From contig ML978135.1 of assembly GCA_010015805.1 (NCBI GenBank), forward strand, positions 186,001 through 250,000: a DNA stretch of 64,000 nt, written 5' to 3'. The stretch's first letter is position 1, and each line of letters starts with the position of its first letter. Positions 1-9,691 of this stretch are shown here, piece after piece. A program made the translations under genes and the position numbers. The DNA comes from Rhizodiscina lignyota. Taxonomy: Eukaryota; Ascomycota; Dothideomycetes; Aulographales; Rhizodiscinaceae. The notes beneath the pieces are model-generated. The model was not told the DNA's origin, made no database searches, and saw only the letters and a program-made list of their open reading frames with translations.

Positions 1-54
1 CCAAAATCTTCCAACGCCCCACGCATTTCTGCAACGATATCAACCACCATCACC

Positions 55-2062
55 ATGGCTCCGCACATGGAATCACCGCGCGAACGAAATGAACTTGCCA
101 ACGGCCATGGTTACTTACCGCAGGCGCATGTTGATGCCGTCAAGCCTAACATTCTCTACATCATGGCCGACCAAATGGCGGCGCCAGCACTGAAAATGCA
201 CGACCCGTCGTCCGTCATCCAAACACCCAACATCGATTCCCTGGCACAAAGCGGTGTCGTCTTCAACAAGGCCTACTGCCCTTCCCCACTATGCGCTCCT
301 TCTCGCTTCACCATGGTCACCGGACAGCTGCCTTCTAAGATCAGAGGTTACGACAATGCATCTCAACTAAGCTCCGACGTGCCCACATTCTCGCACTATT
401 TGCGCCGTGCAGGCTACGAGACTACGCTAGCTGGCAAGATGCATTTCATTGGACCTGATCAACTTCATGGATGGGAGAATCGATTGACGCCAGACATTTA
501 TCCAGGTGACTTTGGTTGGGCGGTGAACTGGGACGATCCAGAGAAACGATTGGAGTGGTATCACAACATGTCTTCTGTTCTTCAAGCAGGACCGTGCGTT
601 CGCTCTAACCAACTTGATTACGATGAAGACTCAATGCACAAGGTAATTCTCATGCAACCCAACCCTTAGACGAGCCAGGAGCAGCGGCTTGAGAGAGAGA
701 GTCATTTCATTTACTATCTCCTAATCGTCTTCCTTGACGTACTTCAGTCCTGCCTGTATTTCAAAGATCTTCATCTCTCGCCCAACTGCTCCTGGCTCTA
801 CTGAACCTCCCCAGTATCGCCTGCATGCATACTCGATCACGTGCCCATGTGCCCACCAATGTGAGGACGGGACTGATCCCGCATGAGTGCAGAAATCTAG
901 ATTCGAATAATCGCTAACTTCAAGGGAATAGTCAACGCAGTACCTATACGACTATGTGCGCCAGCCACGGGATCAGCAGCGTCCATTTGCACTAACAGTC
1001 TCCTTGACCCACCCGCACGATCCATACGCCATCACTGAGGATCTGTGGGATCAGTATGAAGACGTCGACATTCCTCTTCCAAAGATTAGCGTCAAGCAAT
1101 CCCAGCAAGACTCCCACTCAGTGCGCCTCATGAAGTGCATCGATCTGTGGGACAACCCGATGCCTGAGGAGGCTATCAAGCGTGCCCGCCGCGCGTACTA
1201 TGGCGCTTGCACATACGTCGACAACCAAGTCGGCAAGCTGCTAAAGGTCCTCAAGGACTGCAAGCTTGACAAGAACACAGTCGTCATCTTCAGCAGCGAC
1301 CACGGCGACATGCTCGGGGAGCGCAACCTATGGTACAAGATGAACTGGTTTGAGATGAGCGCACGCGTCCCTCTCATTGTCCGGTATCCCGCGAGATTTG
1401 CGCCACACCGCGTCAACGAGTGCGTTTCGACGATGGACTTGCTCCCGACGCTGGTGGAGCTGGTTGGCGAGAAAGTGCCGACTGAGCTTCCCCTGGACGG
1501 CAAGAGCTTCTACGGCGCGCTTCTCGGCGAGAAGGCGCACGATGAGGTGTTTGGCGAGTACATGGGCGAGGGCACCATCTCGCCCGTCGTCATGATCCGT
1601 CGTGGTCGATACAAGTACATCGCGTCACTAGTTGACGCTCCACAGTTGTACGATATGGAGGACGATCCGCATGAGATCAACAATCTCGCTCCATCTCCTG
1701 AAAACGCTTTTTTGGCGAAGATGTTTGCGGATGAGGTCAAGGCGAAGTGGGACCTGCAGCGCATCCACAATGATGTCCTTCTTCAACAGCGCCAGCGCCG
1801 CGTATGCTGGGAGGCCTTGAGACAGGGCAAGTGGGAGCCATGGGATTACACTCCACCAAACGATGGTGCGACCAAGTATGTGCCTACAACTCAGAGTCAA
1901 ATTGCAAAGGTAATGGTCGACTAACGCGGCGGCAGGTACATTCGCTCCACGCTCACCCTTGACGAGCTCGAGCTCAAGGCACGCTATCCACCAGTCAACT
2001 TCCAGGGCCGGCCAATCATAGTGACCCATCCCCGCAACCAGGCTGGAGCCCTTGGCGAGTAG
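55..2062 (+). CDS. Choline sulfatase, 3 exons, 552 aa
   Basis: Likely hydrolyses choline-O-sulfate to choline and sulfate, so fungi can recover stored sulfur and make choline. Exons are 55-642, 932-1875 and 1936-2062. The start sits in a strong context (caccATGgc). Intron 1 (289 nt) is long for this window; intron 2 (60 nt) has GTATGT, CTAAC and CAG. Without intron 2 the frame stops early and the conserved C-terminal block around ARYPPV is lost. Seen in the protein: metal-binding D39 (IMADQ), the sulfatase signature C80-A-P-S-R84 whose Cys must become formylglycine, HPHDPY, and a GDMLGERNLWYK block near residue 320. The length matches fungal choline sulfatases. The gene starts only 54 bp into the window, so its promoter is not visible. 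The exact acceptor of intron 1 (931 or 940) is less sure. Confidence 0.9.
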
Positions 2063-3364
2063 GCGTCAACGACAATACGAACACAGCAATATGAGACATG
2101 ACATCCACACGATTAACCATTTAGCTTCTACGATGCCAGCCTTGCAAGCGATTTTTCAAAAAAGGGAAACGAGATTGCTGTTGCTGCGATTCAGCGAATG
2201 CGCGACTTTCTGATTAGAATAAGACTGACGACGAGATGTGGATACTAGGGAGTTTGGGTGATCTGACTTCATCTACTTTCATCTGGAAGGTTCGGAAAAG
2301 AATTTAGGGCTTAGGTTTCTGTATATAACTAAAGGCATTTTATATAAATACATACCTAGGTACCTAGACAACGTGACTACATACTTCCGTGCGTGATTGC
2401 AGATTATCATACTATTCGAGTGCTCAGGTTAGATTACTACTTTAAGTATCTAACTAAAGGCCCAACACTCCCCTCCGCTGCGGGCGGCACCGCGGGCGGC
2501 AGTCTATGGGCTGATATAGGCATACTAATACATATTTCCGCTTCGATATTTCCAGGACATGGAACCATATAAAACGTCTATAGTCCGAAGCTCACTAAAC
2601 TACAGCATCTTGCGATAAAGGATGTTCACTTGATTTGCTCTTTTCCATGTGTCCATTGCAGTTGCCACGGTCGAGCCGTTCGCATCGATCCCTCCCTGGA
2701 GACACGGATTGGGTCGCAGTTGATGTTGTCGGATGGCACCCGGCGAATGACGATATGGGGAGAAGAGCAACGAGAAATCGAACAAGCGTACGGCGTGAGA
2801 TAAGAGTTGCTGCGAGTTGGACTGATTTTGCTTTCTCGTGCTGTACGATAGCCACTTTCCAAACCTTCTGGAGACGAGCTGGTGTCCCTGAGGGGAAAAC
2901 TGTTCCTGATCGTTCCGGGGATCTGCAACGGAGACCAGGGCAAGCCGAAAAAGACGAAAGGTTGGTATCGGCGAGTCCGGTGGATGGTGGGAAGAGGCTG
3001 AAGCATTTCCGTCCCAATTTGGAGGATTTCCCGAGCTCATTCGCGCCGACGCACCTCTTGCATGCGGGGAAACTAGGAAGGCCGGCATGTACCAGATTGT
3101 TTGGGGCTATACTAGGTCCAATAAATCCGGGGAGGAGCAAGGGTCAATGAGGTGTTCGCATGTGATGGAGGCATAGTTGTAAGGTTGGAGGTCTTCCAGA
3201 ATGGACCGATGCCGAGGTTGAAGTTAAGGCATGGCAAATTCAGGGGCATGCCGCGAGAAGAAGCAGGACAAGTTATGAAACTGCTGTGCCTGTTCTATAG
3301 AAACTAAAATCAGGCGAGGATCGGGAAGTGCGTGCACTCGTTCCATGGCTCCTGGAATTGGTTT
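2063..3364. other. Intergenic, AT-rich then mixed
   Basis: No supportable gene. AT-rich DNA (about 2290-2470) holds a perfect 12-bp palindrome CTAGGTACCTAG at 2356-2367 and an 11-bp direct repeat TAACTAAAGGC at 2326-2336 and 2451-2461. A GC-rich doublet follows (GCGGGCGGCA at 2480-2489 and 2492-2501). Open frames on both strands at 2595-3150 overlap each other and look like nothing known. Confidence 0.6.
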
Positions 3365-3631
3365 CTAGAGCTGGCTGGCGTCATACTCGGGCTTGACGTC
3401 GAAAGTCTTTGCGGCCCCTTCCTTAGTCTTCGTCTTTTCAGTCCCATCTGTCTCAGCGGTGTACGGATTGGTTGTGATGGTGACTGAATTCGTGCCATTG
3501 ACTGAATCTGGGCCTTCCAATTCCTTCACTTTGCCGGTGGATTTGTCTTCCACACGCTGCTTGTATTTGGTGGCGTCGATGTCCATCTTGGACGCGAAGA
3601 AAATGCGCTTGTTCGACGGCATTTTAGACAA
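3365..3631 (-). CDS. Small hypothetical protein, 88 aa
   Basis: An intact frame with ATGs at 3631 and 3622 (MSKMPSNKRIFF...). The product is hydrophilic and rich in Lys, Thr, Glu and Asp, with no signal peptide, membrane segment or known motif. It opens with a basic-aromatic patch, then a Thr-rich middle (TNSVTITTNPYTAETDGTE) and an acidic end. I do not recognise it. The composition looks more like a soluble protein than a random frame, but its length alone is weak proof. An upstream exon is possible. It diverges from the next gene at 4060. Confidence 0.4.
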   Translation of the reverse strand: MSKMPSNKRIFFASKMDIDATKYKQRVEDKSTGKVKELEGPDSVNGTNSVTITTNPYTAETDGTEKTKTKEGAAKTFDVKPEYDASQL

Positions 3632-4059
3632 TTCTTGTTATAGTTGAAGTCGATTCAGATTCGGAGTGTGGTGTAGAAGGGACGGTAGGGAGTTGAGATG
3701 AAGATCTCTCAGATCTTGTTTATGAGATGAAAAACGTCATCCCGTTCACGAACCGCACCAAAAAGTGGGGCTTCTCGTCCCCTGTTGGGGGATTACGCCT
3801 ATTCCAACATCCGTATTCACATTTTCACGATAGAGACCATGAGGAAGACTTTATGTGTTGTTCTGAGCTTTTCGATTTGCTCATTTGCTTGTCTGATAGA
3901 AATTTTGGTTCACCATTTCCAGGGGTATTCGCTTTCTCATTTCCTTGCGAAGTGTCCGAAAACTTGCCGTAGGCTCTCCATGTCCATATAAATGGTCATC
4001 TTGGGGAGTAATTCCTCCTCTTGATCGGGTGCGAAATCCAAATTCGCTTTCCCTCTACA
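3632..4059. other. Divergent intergenic region
   Basis: Probable promoters of the two small genes on either side. No motif I could name. Confidence 0.4.
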
Positions 4060-4443
4060 ATGGCGGGGGAAACGTCGCTTTTCGTTTCCAATGTCCTCAC
4101 CCTCCTCCTCACTGCATTCGCAACCTTTTGTTTCCAGGGCCATCTGACAGATCGCTTCACCCCCAGCTTCGCCAGAATGGTAGCGAATTCCATTCATCCG
4201 CTCAATGAGAAGCTTTTCTGGCCTCTCGGCTTGACAGACGAACAATTGAATCTGGTCATGGTAGCAATCAACGTCGTTAACGCAACTACCTTAATTCCTC
4301 GGTCGATGAGGAGCGCCGGATTGTTGGTCAATATGATGTTCTATACGGTTGGTCTAGTCGGTGTGATTAGGACTGAAGAGAGTGTTGTGCCACATTTGGT
4401 GTTGATCTCTATGGCGGCTGTTGGTTGTTGGTTGAGGAGTTGA
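4060..4443 (+). CDS. Small membrane protein, 127 aa, DoxX-like appearance
   Basis: Single exon. I chose the ATG at 4060 (MAGETSLFVSNVL), which directly precedes the first hydrophobic stretch. About four membrane segments are visible: residues 8-27, 60-78, 85-102 and 109-124. Between the first two lies an amphipathic loop with HLTDRFTPSFARMV and HPLNEKLFWPLG. Four short helices in about 130 residues resemble fungal DoxX-like hypothetical proteins, but I see no diagnostic motif. Function unknown; membrane location is inferred from hydrophobicity only. Confidence 0.6.
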   Translation: MAGETSLFVSNVLTLLLTAFATFCFQGHLTDRFTPSFARMVANSIHPLNEKLFWPLGLTDEQLNLVMVAINVVNATTLIPRSMRSAGLLVNMMFYTVGLVGVIRTEESVVPHLVLISMAAVGCWLRS

Positions 4444-5660
4444 GATGGATATGGAAGGGAGTCCCTCGCAGCGACTTCACGGAAGACATTTACTACCTCT
4501 CCAATTCGAACTTTGGACATAGTTAAAAGCTTGATGTTTGCCGGAAATGAGAGCTAAAGTGAAGGAAAATGAATTTCTTATATTTGCTCGGCTTGACAAC
4601 TGTTCAGCACTCGCCAGATTGGGCCCGGTCTCGTTGGAGATGGCCCTACATTCCGTCACTAGGAATGGCAGAGAGGCTTTCGAGTGAGAGGGGTTTAAAT
4701 TCCTTGAATGCCCCGATGCCATGATAGGAAGCCATGAATGGTACAACCCTACCTAAAGCAAGGAGATCTCAGTCATGAGAGCTAGATTTGCAACTCGTCC
4801 ACTTGTCAAGTGGCGTCAAAGACGAAGAGTAGTTCGAGATATTCATCGGGTTCGTCACCCTTCTAATAGAATATTTGTGCCTTCTAAAAGGTGAAGAAGT
4901 TCTTCATGTGAGCCAGTGCATTGCTCTTTCGTGCATGTGCAAATACTGATGCATAGTGGCGCTCCCTCTCTCAAGGTCCACGCGGCACAGGCGGGATCCC
5001 GCGGGTGTTCGCATGGTCAGCACTTAGCTTTGGCGAGCATGGTGGCTTCGGAAGACCCAATGCCGGAAAACTGGTACATATGTGCTCTCTTATGTAAAAG
5101 TGGCGTCTGTGAGCACGCGAGCTTGATGTGCAAAAATGGCATCCCAAGTGACAGATCAGGGTGAAGTGGGAGAAGAACGCGGAGACGGAGCAATCGTCCA
5201 GAAGTAGAACAGCTTGCGGGAGAGCGGGATGGCGTGGTGGGCGTGGAACACACGATGCAGACAAAGCGTAGCACATGCGGTGCACAGGACGCTACGATTT
5301 TAGGCAGGCCTGCTCCGATCTTCCAATAGACGGGGGCCCAGGAAGGGCGAAGTTAGGAAGAAGACGGATCAGGCTCCAAAGGTATCCGTCCTAGTCCGTC
5401 CTTGGGAGTGGGATTTTGCGAGAGCAGCGGACGATAATATACGCAAACAGCCTGCCGAGGCAAAAGCGCGATCTAGTGTGGGCGCCGATCGTCCACTGGG
5501 ATAGTTGGTGGTGAAGTTCATGACTCTCGACAGGGCCAGAATCAGGCGCAGAGATCGATTCTTGATTTGCTGGACCTGATTTGGGCCGACGCCGACTCGC
5601 GCGTTGATGCTGGTGGGCATACGGAATATTGTCGTGTCGTCGAAGCCATCTGCAGGTGCT

Positions 5661-5696
<36 letters not shown>

Positions 5697-5899
5697 CGCT
5701 AGTACGTACTGCTCTCTGCTGCCCCCGCCGAGAAGCTGGGGAAATCACGCCGCCCTGGCCATTTCGTCGACTTCACCATACCTGCCGCCCTGCCTCCGAC
5801 GCCTTATATTCGACAGTCCCGACTTCTCCTCGCAGCTGCTGGACTCGCGCCTGTGTGTGAAGGAGGACTGAGCCGCAACTCCCGAGCGCGTGTCGAAGC
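4444..5899. other. Intergenic region and probable leader of the Zn2Cys6 gene
   Basis: About 1.45 kb without a supportable gene. Short frames on both strands shadow one another. The last 250 bp hold a GT microsatellite and GC-rich sequence, and probably form the promoter and 5' leader of the regulator at 5900. Confidence 0.5.
5662..5695. repeat. (GT)17 microsatellite
   Basis: 34 bp of uninterrupted GT dinucleotide, 205 bp upstream of the regulator's start codon. Such runs slip easily, so length should vary between strains, and they can form Z-DNA. Confidence 0.95.
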
Positions 5900-8800
5900 A
5901 TGGCTTCCGCAGAGAACAGCACCTTCATCTCTACCAGCGTCAATCCGAGCCCCGCTGGAGCAGCAGCAGCAGCAGCGGCGGCGGCGGCCAACGCGGCGAA
6001 CCAACACAGCTTCAGAAGGTGAGCGGAAGCACGCTTGGAATTATATGCAGAGAGCATCAGGCTGACGCAAGGCTTGTTCGCGATTAAAGGCAACGCGCAT
6101 CGCGAGCCTGCGAGGTACGTGTTTCTGTCTTGCGCACTTTGCTCGATGCCTCGGTGCCGAGGCGTGCTGTCCCACTGCGAACCAGTCCCATTCTACACTC
6201 TGTGATTGCGATAATCGCTGACCGGATTTGCCCAACAGACATGCCACGCGCGCAAAGTGAGTAATCGCTGCCAATCGCCTCCTCGTTATCGACGTTGTCG
6301 TCCTAACACGCCTCCGCACAGGTGCGCTGCGACGCCGCTAGTCTGGGCGTCCCATGCACAAACTGCACTGCCTTTGGTATCGAATGCAGGATTCCGACAC
6401 CTAAAAGAAAGAATAAGGGTCAAGGGAAGGATAAAGGCGAAAAGTTAGTGCCACCAACTATGCGACAGGGCGCGTGTTGCGGTACAATGCCGATGCTGAC
6501 CGCCAACCAGTGATGGAGATGTCGACGAACCAACCTCTCCTGTCAATACCTCAGAGTCCCCAGGGGGACTGGCACCTCTCGAAAAGGCTGATCGTATTGG
6601 TCCATATAGCTCACTCAATGGTACGCCAACAACGACCGTATCGGAGGCCTACGCTGCCCAGCAAAACGTGCACAATGGCACATATGTCCAGTTCATGAAG
6701 CCGAAGTTTGCGAGAGCTCCAATTAAAGAAGCTGGAAGAGTAGCCTACCTAGGAGAGTCATCTAACCTCTCTCTACTGGTCCACGATCGCCATGGCACTA
6801 CAGATGTCGTCCATTACCCGCTGCCAGAGAATGTGCGAGGGGCAAAGGCCAGAGTCAATGAGCTTGACAACATGGAAATCGAGATTCTACACCAGAGAGG
6901 AGCATTCTTACTACCACCTCGAGCCTTGTGCGATGAGCTAGTCGAAGCCTACTTTAAATGGGTTGCGCCCGTCATTCCGGTTATCAACAGATCTCGGTTC
7001 ATGCGGCAGTACCGGGATCCTAAAAATCCGCCTTCACTGCTCTTGCTACAAGCGATCCTGCTAGCTGGATCTCGGGTCTGCACCAATCCACAGCTCATGG
7101 ATTCTAGCGGTTCGACGACGCCTGCTGCTATGACCTTCTACAAGCGTGCGAAAGCTCTCTACGACGCAAATTACGAGGATGACCGTGTCACGATTGTCCA
7201 GGCTTTAATCCTAATGGGATGGTATTGGGAGGGACCAGAAGGTATGTGGACAAGTTGCGTATGGAGAGGACATCCTTACTAAACTCAGTCTCAGATGTCA
7301 CGAAGAATGTATTCTACTGGAGCAGGGTTGCCATTGTGGTAGCTCAGGGTTCAGGCATGCACAGAAGGTGGGCAAATGCAAGATGACTTCTTAAGAATCA
7401 TACTAAACTCCAGCCAGTGTTGAAGGCTCTCAGCTTAGCCGATCAGACAAGCGTCTGTGGAAGCGAATATGGTGGACGTTATTCTCCAGAGACCGCTCAG
7501 TAGCTGTCGCACTGGGCCGCCCCGTTGCCATCAATCCAGAAGATTCGGACGTTGAGATGATCTCGGAAGACGACTTTCTCGAGGACGAGACCGATCGATC
7601 TGCTGATTTCACACCAGATCCTGTTCACGTGCAATTCTTCATTCACTATGTCAAATTGTGCGAAATCATGGGCCTGGTATTATCGCAGCAATATTCGGTG
7701 GCATCGAAATTCAGAAGAACAAATGCCATTGATCTCACTCATAGCGATATGGCACTTGCTGATTGGCTACAACATTGCCCGAAAGAAGTATATTGGGAGA
7801 GACCGAGGCACCATTTCTGGGCGGCGTTGCTTCACTCAAACTACTAGTATGATATCCCTCTCAGAGCCCACATCACGCTGTGCTAACCCTTTGATAGCAC
7901 TACTCTCTGTCTCTTGCACCGTGCACATATGCCTCCTGCTGGGTCGCCCCAGACAAACCCAAGCAACGGACTCGAAGAAGCGGCTTACCCGTCTCGAAAC
8001 ATCGCATACCAGGCCGCTGCAATGATCACTTCCATTATCGAAAATCTTCAGGCCCACGATGAGCTACGTTACACACCTGCGTTCATTGTGTACAGCCTGT
8101 TCTCCGCTCTTATCATGCACGTCTATCAAATGCGCTCTTCTAACAAGCAAGTTGTCCACGCCACAGAACAGCGCTTGCAGATATGCATGAATGCTTTGAA
8201 GGAGGTTTCAAAAGTCTGGCTCGTTGCGAAGATGGTCCATACGCTCTTCGAGTCAATTCTTGGAAACAAACATCTCGAAGAACGCCTGCAAAAGGCAGCA
8301 GGCAAGCGGCACAAACGACACAGCACAAAACCGACTACTGGACCTGCGGACGCGCCTGGCAAGGGGCCTGAAGCACCAAAACGCAAATTCGACGACATGG
8401 ACATGGGCTTCTCGAATGGTCCTCCAGCACCACCCGTATCGTACGAGCGATCCCGACCACAGACACCAGCACTAACACCCTCCCGAGAACTCCCCCAGCA
8501 GCAGCCCCACCAATCGCAGGCAAACCAACAAATACCCCAAATGGCCGCCCAATCGCCTCAAATGTCCCGCGCAAATGGCGACACCTTTATGGGCGGCACG
8601 AATTCGCGCTCCAACACCCGGCCCACTACCCCCTTCAACGCCTCCTACTCCTATCCCGGCACTCCACCCGACCTCTTCCTCGTCACCCGCAACTCCCCAA
8701 ACCTCTCCCAGGACGTCTGGCAGAACTTCCAGCCCGACCAGCTCTTCCCCAGCGGCGACGTCGGCACTGGAGGTAGCACGGCTGGCTTCCCGCATATCTC

Positions 8801-9189
8801 GCCTGTGCAGCAGCACGCGCTTGTCGATCCGCAGCTGTCGCAGCAAGGAGGCCGCGGGATGGGACCTAGTCCGGGCTTGGGAGGACAGAGTCAGATGCAG
8901 ACGCCGCAGATGGGGAATGGCGCGCCCGGGTTGCAGGGGATTGATCTGGCGACGGGTTGGCCGGCCGGTATGGAGATGGGTGGAGCAGCTGGGCAGCAGC
9001 CGCCGGGGAGTGAGGAGACGTGGAGTAATAGCAGTAGGGGCGGGCATGTGCCTACCACGCTTAATGTGGAAGACTGGTATGTTTGATCAGTTCTTTTGAT
9101 CTGGAGATTACTGATTTGTGTCCCACAGGTTCAATTTCTTCGGCATCCATGGTGAGGCTAGTGGCCTCAGCGGCCTCAATGGCTTCTAG
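5900..9189 (+). CDS. Zn2Cys6 transcription factor of the FarA/FarB/CTF1 type, 9 exons, 918 aa
   Basis: Family members activate fatty-acid catabolism and cutinase genes in the nucleus. Exons: 5900-6018, 6090-6114, 6239-6256, 6322-6443, 6511-7241, 7295-7367, 7418-7846, 7898-9076, 9129-9189. The phase closes across all eight introns. After an Ala-rich N-terminus (10 Ala codons, 5960-5989) comes the DNA-binding domain RACETCHARKVRCD...PCTNC...GIEC, with six Cys in C-x2-C-x6-C-x9-C-x2-C-x6-C spacing and a basic tail PTPKRKNKGQGK. The fungal transcription-factor domain follows (for example NPPSLLLLQAILLAGSRVC, ALILMGWYWEGPE, SDKRLWKRIWW). The last third is Gln/Pro/Gly-rich and low-complexity, ending EDWFNFFGIHGEASGL. 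The DNA-binding domain alone is cut by three introns, one flanking an 18-nt exon. The closest relative by eye is CTF1-beta/FarB. Confidence 0.9.
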
Positions 9190-9691
9190 ACGGTCCACAG
9201 TGTCGAGTTGCTCGAATCTTGCTTTATCAAAAGATTCTTTCTACTGCTGTCTTTGCTATCTCGCGCGCCTCCTGGGCCGCTATCATTCTTCATGAAATCT
9301 ACGTCGAGATGAAAACCTTACCTCACAGCGTTTATCTGGCTTCAGCTTTGCAGGATCTGGCGCTTGTTAGTGACGGCACGACATCAAGTCCGGGTCACAG
9401 AGGGGCATAAGACTGGTTATGTAGTTACGTGCAGACTTTGCGACGCATCCACTCAACTACGAGCTTGCGAGCAGTTGCCGATAAAAAAAATTCCGTACAT
9501 CGCTATGCCTGTCCAACCTTGCCCTGGACTAATAATACCCTCTTTACATAGACGCCGCCCGCCAATACTACCATACCCAATTGCGATATGAAGACGCCTC
9601 CAGACACCTGCTCATCTTGCATCTTGCATCGAACATGCTTGCATACAAGTCCATGCGCTATTATGAGGTCCAATACTACTACTAACGCTCA
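9190..9691. other. Convergent intergenic region
   Basis: The 3' ends of the regulator and the LysM gene face each other here. I see no gene. Confidence 0.5.

Noticed and set aside
1910-1935. A 26-nt micro-intron at the end of the choline sulfatase
   Set aside because: The donor GTATGT at 1876 gives a normal 60-nt intron and joins conserved residues, so no unusual intron is needed.
2595-3150. Long open frames on both strands (about 170-180 codons)
   Set aside because: They mirror each other over the same bases, have no recognisable motif or introns, and read as low-information shadow frames.
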